DNA of 7,131 nt from Thermodesulfobacteriota bacterium (lineage in GTDB: Bacteria; Desulfobacterota; Thermodesulfobacteria; Thermodesulfobacteriales; Thermodesulfobacteriaceae), in NCBI GenBank assembly GCA_003641645.1, contig QNAZ01000042.1, positions 1-7,131 of the forward strand, written 5' to 3'. Below are positions 1 to 6,105 of this stretch, one piece after another. A program made the position numbers and the translations under genes. The stretch's first letter is position 1, and the number at the start of each line of letters is the position of its first letter. The notes below the pieces were generated by a model. It made no database searches. It saw only the letters and a program-made list of their open reading frames with translations, and was not told where the DNA came from.

Positions 1-438
1 ATTATAAGGTAGAGAATTATTAACATTTAAACCTATACCAGCAATATACCAGTTTTCAAATTTTTCTAATAATACCCCTCCTATTTTTTTTCCATTATAG
101 TGAAGATCATTAATCCACTTTATTTTTGCCTGAATAATATTAAAATGATGGGCACATCTCACCATAGCTAAACCAAAAATTAAAGGAATAAGAGATGAAT
201 TGTCAGGTAAAAATTCATCATAAATACTTATTGCGATCCAAAGTCCTCCTTTCATAGCAAACCATTTTCTATCAAATCTTCCTTTAGCTTGAGTTAAAAA
301 TTCTGCTCTTATAATCCTTCCATTAGCTTTTTCTGGAAAAATTTTAATTAATTTTTTAGCAAGTGACATTGCCCGAGGAAGCTCTTTAAAATGCCAAATT
401 TCTTGACCTATTTCTGGAAAGTATTTAGAGTAATCCAA
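1..438 (-). CDS. birA: Biotin-protein ligase catalytic domain, partial (C-terminal end lies beyond the left edge)
   Basis: This reading frame is open for 146 codons and leaves the window in frame. It encodes a biotin-[acetyl-CoA carboxylase] ligase, which makes biotinyl-5'-AMP and transfers biotin to a carrier lysine in the cytoplasm. Visible family signatures are KWINDL at residues 107-112 (family KWPND; K107 matches the catalytic lysine E. coli K183), GKKIGGVLLE at 116-125 and GIGLNVNN at 134-141. The GRGRRGR biotin/AMP loop is replaced by AKGRFDR at 51-57, followed by the expected W59 and GGLW at 64-67. There is no N-terminal helix-turn-helix, so it should not be a BirA-type repressor. The start is TTG at 438-436, two bases after the carrier gene's stop: an in-frame stop lies at 450-448, and the first ATG (residue 24) would remove the segment that normally precedes the biotin loop. 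The adjacent gene is its likely substrate. The family call is firm; start and substrate are inferred. Confidence 0.85.
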   Translation of the reverse strand, partial: MDYSKYFPEIGQEIWHFKELPRAMSLAKKLIKIFPEKANGRIIRAEFLTQAKGRFDRKWFAMKGGLWIAISIYDEFLPDNSSLIPLIFGLAMVRCAHHFNIIQAKIKWINDLHYNGKKIGGVLLEKFENWYIAGIGLNVNNSLPYN

Positions 439-440
439 CT

Positions 441-1103
441 TTAAGAATTAGACCATTCTTCTTTTATTCTTTCTATAATTTTTTGTAAATAAGGTAAATT
501 TTCTTCTTGACAAAAACCAATCAATGGTTGGTCTCTTTCAATTAATTGAAAAGGTGTAAAATATAAATGGTAAATCACAAAATTTCCTTCCTCTGAAAAA
601 TAAATAGGGGTTTCCCTTTTCATAAAAGCCATTATTAAAATCTCATCACCTTTTTTAACTTTTACTTTACCTAAGCCTTCTTTTTCCAATTTAGAAGCTA
701 TAGTAGGACTTAAAATATACCTTGCTGTTTCAGGAGCTTTTATTATATAAAGAGCTGATAGTAAAATTTCTGAAATGATTTCCTCTTGAGAAAGAGGATG
801 TTTTATTTCTAAAATAATTTCTTCAGCTTCTACAAATTTATTTAATAGTTCTGTTCTTAATTTCTGAACTATTCCACTTATTTTAGCTCTAATAATTTTC
901 TGATTTCTTTCTCTTTCTAATACAAAAAGCGGGCTACCAGGTTTTTCAAGCCATTTTCCAAAAGGACCTTTTACAAAATCTCCTTCTTTGATTTTAAATT
1001 CTCTTATATAACCAGTATGTGGAGTAACAACTGGATAAATTTTATAGGGATTGGCTTTAAATTTTTGTAATATCAAATTTAGATTTTGATATTCTATTTT
1101 CAT
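441..1103 (-). CDS. Biotin carboxyl carrier-like protein with two hammerhead modules
   Basis: A 220-residue protein that is probably the biotin carrier (AccB role) of the ACC encoded around it. Two biotinyl/lipoyl-like beta hammerheads can be traced. Module 1 (about 20-101) has TPHTGYIREFKIKEGDFV and later RAKISGIVQKL and VEAEEIILEI, which fit the two halves of the fold, but no acceptor lysine hairpin. Module 2 (about 129-198) has ILSPTIASKLEKEGLGKVKV, KKGDEI, then AFMKRET at 159-165 and ERDQPLIGF at 189-197. K162, preceded by Met, is the best candidate for the biotinylated lysine, although the family motif is (E)AMKM. A helical-looking stretch (104-125) joins the modules and a charged helix ends the protein. 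It lacks the Ala/Pro-rich linker typical of E. coli AccB. It lies 12 bases after the carboxyltransferase stop, with no clear Shine-Dalgarno, and 2 bases before the ligase start. Carrier identity rests on context plus the module pattern; biotinylation is inferred. Confidence 0.75.
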   Translation of the reverse strand: MKIEYQNLNLILQKFKANPYKIYPVVTPHTGYIREFKIKEGDFVKGPFGKWLEKPGSPLFVLERERNQKIIRAKISGIVQKLRTELLNKFVEAEEIILEIKHPLSQEEIISEILLSALYIIKAPETARYILSPTIASKLEKEGLGKVKVKKGDEILIMAFMKRETPIYFSEEGNFVIYHLYFTPFQLIERDQPLIGFCQEENLPYLQKIIERIKEEWSNS

Positions 1104-1115
1104 AAGATTAAAAAC

Positions 1116-3329
1116 TTATCTATAATATAAGTTTTTACCTCCCATAGTAAGTAAAGCTGTAAAAAGTTTTTTTCTCAGTTCCCTTCTATCCCAGATTCCT
1201 TGAATATGCCCTCTTTTTAAAGCATTTTCTGCACTATGATAATCAGGAGGAACATCTTGTCCAGTTGTTTCTCTTATAACTCTTGGACCTGCAAATCCTA
1301 ATCGAGTAGATTTAAGAGCAAATTGATAAGGTGCTGAACCTAAAAAACTTGCTACAGGTCCTGCATAAGAATTATTATCGTATATTACAATATAAAGTCC
1401 TCCAGCATCTACATAGTCTCTCACAGCCATAGTACATCTTGGCATTTGGACTAATCCTAAAGTCCCTTCATGAATTCTTATTCCCCCTGTAGTATGAACC
1501 AGAGCTAAAAAAGGACGTCGTGTAATTTTAGCAAGTTCAATAGCTCTTATAAATTTTTCTCCTTCTGCCACTCCTACAGTGCCTTGTCTAAATTCTCCTA
1601 CTAACATAACTGCTACTAAAGATATACCTCCAATTTTTGCTTCAAAGGATAAAAGTGCTGATTTTAAACCTGTTCTTTTTCTTGCTTCTTTTAATTTTTC
1701 TGCATAACCCTCAAACTCTAAAGGATTTCCTGAGGCAATGTCATTATTAAATATCTTAACACTATTTTTATCAAAAATATTATTAAGATACCATTTATAT
1801 TCTAAGGGAAAATGATATCCGCAATTTGGACAAACTCCGCAAAATTCTCCATATAAATCAGGAACCCATATATCAGGACAACCATATTTTTCAGCTTCTG
1901 GACAGGTTACTGTTTTATCCTCTAAAGCTAAAGGACTTGTATAAGGACTAATTTCTTCTTCTAAGATAGGAGTAGGAAGTTTGGGTCTAATTTTTTTACT
2001 AACAATAATATTATAAACTGTTTTAACTGGATCTGAAACCGGTTTAAGAAGTAAAGAAGATTCTGTAGTTAATTCCTCAAGAAATTTTTTAAAACCTCTA
2101 TGTCCAGGTTTAAGAACTCTATATTTTATTTCATTTTTAAACTTCAAACCCAAATTGTGTCCAAAATCAAAAAAGGTTTTAAATATATTTTTAGGTTCAC
2201 AGACTGCCCATTGAGTCATTTTTTTGTATTTCTTATATCTATTTTCTATCAAAATTTCTATTTCATCTTCATCTAAATTCCAATTTACAAAAAATTTAAA
2301 ATCTTCAGTATCTTGTTTTGAAAGAACATATTTTCTTAAAAATTTCAAACTTCTTGTCTGTAAAATCACTTCATCTGTTGCTCTTATTAATTCAAGTTTT
2401 AATCTTTTAAAAAATTTATAATCCTTTTTTCTTGCCCCAAGAGGTGGTTCAGGAACAATTTTATCTATAGTCCCAAATTCTAAATTATCCTTAGCAGTCA
2501 ATTTTAAAGCTTTAGCACATTTTTCCACTAATTCTCTGGGAGGTCTTCCTTCTTTAAGTTTAGCTTCAATAGCTGCAGCACCTTCTGGACTAATAACTGA
2601 ATAATAACCTTTCTCAGCCATTAATCTTATATCAGCAAGTCCTATAGCTTCAGCTCCTCCAGAACCTCCCTCAGAAATAAAAGCAATGGTTGGAACTTTT
2701 AATTTTGACATATAATAAAGATTCCTTGCTATCTGCTGAGCTGAACCAGGATAGTCCTCAATAGGATAAGCTCCTGGAGTAAAAATAAAGAAGTGGATAG
2801 GTGTCCCTTCTGTTTCTGCCATTTTCATATAACGAAGTGCTTTTTCATTTCCCCATGGTTTTGCACTTCCTCCTTGACGAAATTCTTCTCCATGACCTTT
2901 TTCATGTCCAATAACCATTACTTGATGGAAATACAAATCATTTTCTACTTTTCTTACTATCATTGCTTTAGCACATATTATTGCTGGATCTATATTTAAT
3001 TCCTTTTCCCCTCCCAGTTCCATATAAGAATCATAAACATTTTCTAAAATATCCTGTAAAGTAAATCTTTGAGGATGTCTTGCAATTTTAACAATCTCAT
3101 AAGGAGTAAGAGTTTTTTCTCCTTCTTCTATTATAAATTTAAGGCGAGATTCAACTTGCATAAGAAATTTCTCTATAAAATTTTCATCATATTGATAAAA
3201 ATCTTCATAAACTTTTGAAATTTCTTTAATTAAAAATGAAATATCCAAAAAATCTTCTCCTTTTATATCTTTTATATAAATAGCTGTATCTAAAAGTTCT
3301 TTAAGCTTTCTATGCCATTCTAATTTCAT
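1116..3329 (-). CDS. accAD: Fused acetyl-CoA carboxylase carboxyltransferase, alpha (AccA-like) then beta (AccD-like)
   Basis: A 737-residue carboxyltransferase that would transfer CO2 from carboxybiotin to acetyl-CoA, yielding malonyl-CoA for fatty acid synthesis. Residues 1-about 320 match AccA: IARHPQR at 82-88, VIGHEKG at 139-145, TPGAYP at 184-189, EGGSGGAEAIG at 220-230 and YSVISPEGAAA at 243-253. Residues about 471-737 match AccD: a cysteine cluster (C476, C484, C497, C500, C503), GEFRQGTVGVAEGEKF at 578-593 in the position of the E. coli FMGGSMGSVVG segment, TTGGIRIHEGT at 613-623 (SGGARMQE in E. coli), FAGPRVIRETTG at 679-690 and PPDYHSAENALKRG at 694-707. E. coli makes these as two proteins of about 319 and 304 residues; here one chain holds both, joined by about 150 unassigned residues (321-470). 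The gene starts 5 bases after the accC stop without a visible Shine-Dalgarno. Both catalytic halves look intact. Acetyl-CoA preference follows from AccA/AccD-type homology and is not proven. Confidence 0.92.
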   Translation of the reverse strand: MKLEWHRKLKELLDTAIYIKDIKGEDFLDISFLIKEISKVYEDFYQYDENFIEKFLMQVESRLKFIIEEGEKTLTPYEIVKIARHPQRFTLQDILENVYDSYMELGGEKELNIDPAIICAKAMIVRKVENDLYFHQVMVIGHEKGHGEEFRQGGSAKPWGNEKALRYMKMAETEGTPIHFFIFTPGAYPIEDYPGSAQQIARNLYYMSKLKVPTIAFISEGGSGGAEAIGLADIRLMAEKGYYSVISPEGAAAIEAKLKEGRPPRELVEKCAKALKLTAKDNLEFGTIDKIVPEPPLGARKKDYKFFKRLKLELIRATDEVILQTRSLKFLRKYVLSKQDTEDFKFFVNWNLDEDEIEILIENRYKKYKKMTQWAVCEPKNIFKTFFDFGHNLGLKFKNEIKYRVLKPGHRGFKKFLEELTTESSLLLKPVSDPVKTVYNIIVSKKIRPKLPTPILEEEISPYTSPLALEDKTVTCPEAEKYGCPDIWVPDLYGEFCGVCPNCGYHFPLEYKWYLNNIFDKNSVKIFNNDIASGNPLEFEGYAEKLKEARKRTGLKSALLSFEAKIGGISLVAVMLVGEFRQGTVGVAEGEKFIRAIELAKITRRPFLALVHTTGGIRIHEGTLGLVQMPRCTMAVRDYVDAGGLYIVIYDNNSYAGPVASFLGSAPYQFALKSTRLGFAGPRVIRETTGQDVPPDYHSAENALKRGHIQGIWDRRELRKKLFTALLTMGGKNLYYR

Positions 3330-3334
3330 AGGAT

Positions 3335-4726
3335 TTAAGTTTCTATAAATTTATAAAGTTCATTTATTTTTTCTTTTAAAAATTCGATATTAGTGATTAA
3401 CTTCTCACCTTTAGGAGTATATCCTTCTATTATAACATCATTCAAAAATTCTAAACTTTTCTTTTTTGCTTCTTCAAAATTATTTCCACATATTATAGCT
3501 AAAGCCAAATTAGGATCAAACTGAGTAGGAATAGTATAAGGTTTATCTTGAGGAACATGAGTTCTTACAGTAAGCCAAGATTGGGGAGTCCATCGAAATT
3601 TAGTAATAGTTCCACTTAAAGGATGAAACCCTCTTTTGGTATCTTCAGCTACAAGTCTTAATTCTATACTTGTGCCTTTGAATTTAATATCTTTTTGAGA
3701 ATATCCTAATTTTTCACCAAAGGCAATTCTAATTTGTTCTTTTATTAAATTAATTTGTTTATTTTTTACAAAAGAAATCTTTGCAGAAATCTCATTCTCT
3801 ACTTGAATTCTTGTATTAACTTCCATAAGATAATATTTGCCCTCTGGAGTAATTAACCATTCCCATGTTCCTGCATTATCATAATTGAGATATTTAGCCA
3901 ATTTTAAAGAATAATTAATAATGTTTTGTTCCACTTCTTTAAAATTGAAAGTATATTTGCTCTCATAATTAAAGCCTGGAGCAATTTCAATTCTTTTTTG
4001 TTTAGAGAGACTTTGGATAGTGCAATTTCTTGTTCCAAAATGAACATATTCTCCGTGTTTACTTCCGAGAATTTGAACTTCTACATGTTGTAAAAGAGGA
4101 ATTTTAGCTTCTATAATAATTCCTTCATCTCCAAAAAGTCTTTTAGCATAAGCTCTTATTTTTCTAAATGTAGGACGGAGTTCTTCTAAATCTTTAACTT
4201 CTGCAATTCCCATCCCTCCGCCACCAGCAACAGGTTTAATTAAAAGTGAAGGATTATTGATACCTTGAGAATTTAAATTTTCATAAAGTTCTTCAGCTTT
4301 CAATTCTGCTTCAATTTCATTATAAATAGGTTCTGTAGTTCCAGGTATAACCGGAATACCTAAATTTTTAGCTAATTTTTTTAAAAAAAGTTTATTTCCT
4401 AAGTCCCTTATAGCTTCCCAGGAAGGACCTATAAAAATAAGAGATCGCTCTCTTTTAACCACTCTTCTTGCAAATCTATAATTTTCAGAAAGGAAACCAT
4501 AACCTGGATGTATAGCAGTGCATTTAACTTCATCAGCTACTGCTAAAAGATCATTCATATCTCGATAATCAGAAATTCTGTATTTTTTTTCAGCTAATTT
4601 TACATGAAGAGAATCTTGATCTTCTTTAGTATAAACTACTACATATTCTATACCTAAATCTTTACAAGCTTCCATTATTCTTAATGCAATTTCCCCTCTA
4701 TTTGCAATAAGAATTCTTTCTTTCAT
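3335..4726 (-). CDS. accC: Biotin carboxylase subunit of acetyl-CoA carboxylase, divergent
   Basis: An ATP-grasp enzyme of 463 residues (E. coli AccC 449) that carboxylates carrier-bound biotin with ATP and bicarbonate. The N-terminal domain shows IANRGEIALRI at 7-17 and HPGYGFLSEN at 73-82. The ATP-grasp and active-site residues are K112, K164, the glycine-rich GGGGMGI loop at 168-174, H214, K244, E289, E302, N304, R306 and QVE at 308-310, equivalent to E. coli K116, K159, GGGGRGM, H209, K238, E276, E288, N290, R292 and Q294-E296. ELRLVAED at 355-362 retains the conserved arginine (R338). Two places are unusual: the QRRHQK segment is replaced by QSLSKQK, one residue longer, and HPVTE after NTRIQVE is replaced by NEISA. 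The protein ends after the biotin carboxylase C-terminal domain, so it is not a single-chain pyruvate carboxylase, although an acyl-CoA or 2-oxoacid carboxylase subunit cannot be excluded from this protein alone. The AccA/AccD neighbour favours ACC. Confidence 0.93.
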   Translation of the reverse strand: MKERILIANRGEIALRIMEACKDLGIEYVVVYTKEDQDSLHVKLAEKKYRISDYRDMNDLLAVADEVKCTAIHPGYGFLSENYRFARRVVKRERSLIFIGPSWEAIRDLGNKLFLKKLAKNLGIPVIPGTTEPIYNEIEAELKAEELYENLNSQGINNPSLLIKPVAGGGGMGIAEVKDLEELRPTFRKIRAYAKRLFGDEGIIIEAKIPLLQHVEVQILGSKHGEYVHFGTRNCTIQSLSKQKRIEIAPGFNYESKYTFNFKEVEQNIINYSLKLAKYLNYDNAGTWEWLITPEGKYYLMEVNTRIQVENEISAKISFVKNKQINLIKEQIRIAFGEKLGYSQKDIKFKGTSIELRLVAEDTKRGFHPLSGTITKFRWTPQSWLTVRTHVPQDKPYTIPTQFDPNLALAIICGNNFEEAKKKSLEFLNDVIIEGYTPKGEKLITNIEFLKEKINELYKFIET

Positions 4727-4741
4727 AGATTTTTTAAAATT

Positions 4742-6034
4742 TTAATTTTCAAAAGGATTTTTTAAGATGAGACAATTTTCTCTTTCTGGACCTGTAGAAA
4801 TTAAATAAAGAGGGACTTCTAAATATTCTTCTATAGTTTTTATATATAATTTTGTTTCCTTAGGAAGATTTTCAAATTTTTTAATATCTTTAAGATCTTC
4901 TTTCCATCCTGGTAAATCTTTATATATAGGTTTAAGTTTACTCATCTCGATTAAACTTGAAGGTAAATAATCTATTACTTTTCCTTCGTATTCATAACCT
5001 ATACAAATTTTTATTTTTTCAAGTCCTGAAAGAACATCAAGTTTAGTTAAGGCTATTGCTTTGATACTATTCAATCTTACAGCAGTTTTTACTAAAACTA
5101 AATCTAACCATCCACATCTTCTTGGTCTTCCAGTAGTGGATCCATATTCATTTCCTTTAGTTCTTAAATGATCACCTAATTTATCTTTTATTTCAGTGGG
5201 AAAAGGACCCTCTCCAACTCTTGTTGTATAAGCCTTTACTACTCCTAAAACTAAATCTATTTCTAAAGGTCCAAGACCTGCTCCACAACATGCATTTCCA
5301 GCCAAAGTATTAGAAGAAGTTACATAAGGATAAGTTCCATGATCTATATCTAAGAAAGTTCCTTGAGCTCCTTCAAATAAAATTTTCATACCTTCTTTTT
5401 TGGCTTTCCAAAGAACTCTGGAAACATCTGTAAGATAAGGTTTTAAATATTCACCATATTTTATATATCTTTCATAAATATCTTCAAATTTTATAATTTC
5501 AGCATTCAAGTATTTCAAAATAAAATTTTTTTCCTCAAGCACAATTTTTAGTTTTTCTTTAAATATTTCTGGATAAGTCAAATCTATTAGCCTAAAACCT
5601 TTTCTTGCAGCTTTGTCTTCATAACATGGTCCTATTCCTCTGCAAGTTGTTCCTATTTTATTCTTTTTAGCTTTTTTTTCTCTCGCTAAATCTAAAGCTT
5701 TATGATAAGGCATAATAGTATGTGCTTTTTCACTTACAAGAAGTTTATCAGAATCTATTTTTAATCCCTCTTTTTTTAACTTTTCTATTTCATTAATCAA
5801 TACTTCAGGATCCACTACTACACCATTTCCTATTACACATACTGTTTGAGGCCAAAATATTCCAGAAGGTATAAGATGAAAAATATATTTTTTTTGATTT
5901 ATAACCAAAGTATGTCCTGCATTATTCCCACCTTGAAAACGAACTACATAATCTGCTTTTTGTGTAAGAACATCTACTATTTTCCCTTTTCCTTCATCTC
6001 CCCATTGTGTTCCTACTATTACTAATGTAGACAT
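4742..6034 (-). CDS. purA: Adenylosuccinate synthetase
   Basis: Catalyses IMP + aspartate + GTP to adenylosuccinate, the first committed step from IMP to AMP, in the cytoplasm. At 430 residues it has the usual family length and nearly exact E. coli numbering: the GTP P-loop segment GDEGKGK at 12-18 with catalytic D13, NNAGH at 37-41 with H41, GTTCRGIGPCYEDKAAR at 128-144 with the IMP-binding T129 and R143 equivalents, LFEGAQGTFLDIDHGTYPYV at 219-238 with Q224, VGEGPFPTE at 273-281, GSTTGRPRRCGWLD at 298-311 with R303 and R305, and TKLD at 330-333 for guanine recognition. The start is well fixed by this numbering and by a strong ribosome binding site 5 bases upstream. It is the first gene after the promoter at 6066-6092 and precedes accC by 15 bases, so purine and fatty acid genes probably share a transcript. 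No key residue is missing. Confidence 0.98.
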   Translation of the reverse strand: MSTLVIVGTQWGDEGKGKIVDVLTQKADYVVRFQGGNNAGHTLVINQKKYIFHLIPSGIFWPQTVCVIGNGVVVDPEVLINEIEKLKKEGLKIDSDKLLVSEKAHTIMPYHKALDLAREKKAKKNKIGTTCRGIGPCYEDKAARKGFRLIDLTYPEIFKEKLKIVLEEKNFILKYLNAEIIKFEDIYERYIKYGEYLKPYLTDVSRVLWKAKKEGMKILFEGAQGTFLDIDHGTYPYVTSSNTLAGNACCGAGLGPLEIDLVLGVVKAYTTRVGEGPFPTEIKDKLGDHLRTKGNEYGSTTGRPRRCGWLDLVLVKTAVRLNSIKAIALTKLDVLSGLEKIKICIGYEYEGKVIDYLPSSLIEMSKLKPIYKDLPGWKEDLKDIKKFENLPKETKLYIKTIEEYLEVPLYLISTGPERENCLILKNPFEN

Positions 6035-6039
6035 GGTAT

Positions 6040-6047
6040 CCCCCTTT
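6040..6047 (-). promoter_or_regulatory. Strong Shine-Dalgarno of purA
   Basis: Read on the minus strand, a run of A then AAAGGGGG sits 5 bases (ATACC) before the purA ATG. It can pair with the 16S rRNA 3' end along its length if one G:U pair is allowed. It is the only clear Shine-Dalgarno in the window and fixes the purA start; the other four genes of the unit, and the methyltransferase gene, lack one. Confidence 0.8.
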
Positions 6048-6065
6048 TTATTTCCCAGAAAAAGT

Positions 6066-6092
6066 ATTATAACACAAGTTTTAAGAATACAA
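6066..6092 (-). promoter_or_regulatory. Sigma70-type promoter of the purA-acc unit
   Basis: On the minus strand a perfect TATAAT -10 hexamer (6071-6066) is preceded, 15 bases upstream, by TTGTAT (6092-6087); reading TTTGTA instead gives 16 bases. Transcription would begin near 6058-6060, leaving a leader of about 25 bases before purA. The -35 match is only partial and the spacing slightly short. It sits in the 71-base gap between the methyltransferase stop and purA, the only sizeable gap inside the gene run, which supports the call. I see no operator or riboswitch fold in so short a leader. Confidence 0.6.
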
Positions 6093-6105
6093 AGAGTTTC
6101 AATTT

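Larger units (their letters stand above)
1..6060 (-). other. Predicted transcription unit purA-accC-accAD-carrier-ligase
   Basis: Five genes on one strand are separated by only 15, 5, 12 and 2 bases, with no hairpin-plus-T-run terminator between them, and one promoter-like site lies upstream of the first. All four genes after purA lack a recognisable Shine-Dalgarno, consistent with translational coupling. The unit continues past the left edge, so its 3' end and any further genes are unknown. Co-transcription is inferred from layout only. Confidence 0.65.

Noticed and set aside
1..438. Ligase as a bifunctional BirA repressor of biotin synthesis genes
   Set aside because: The frame begins directly at the catalytic domain after an in-frame stop, leaving no room for a helix-turn-helix domain.
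2224..2421. Plus-strand open frame of 65 codons inside the carboxyltransferase gene
   Set aside because: It is antisense to the linker of a well-supported gene, has a low-complexity Ser/Phe/Lys translation and no recognisable motif; A/T-rich antisense of Lys/Glu-rich coding sequence gives such frames by chance.
2793..2999. Plus-strand open frame of 68 codons with Cys/Phe/Tyr-rich translation
   Set aside because: It lies antisense to the conserved AccA-like half, and its unusual composition mirrors the Lys/Glu/Met codons of that gene; there is no supporting start signal or homology.
3335..4726. Biotin carboxylase as part of a pyruvate carboxylase or 2-oxoacid carboxylase
   Set aside because: The next gene is an AccA/AccD-type carboxyltransferase, not a TIM-barrel pyruvate-type one, so acetyl-CoA carboxylase is the simpler reading.
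6035..6105. Intrinsic terminator for the methyltransferase gene, purine riboswitch or PurR-type operator in front of purA
   Set aside because: No stable GC-rich stem followed by a T run is visible on the minus strand, the predicted leader of about 25 bases is too short for a riboswitch aptamer, and no convincing dyad operator is seen.
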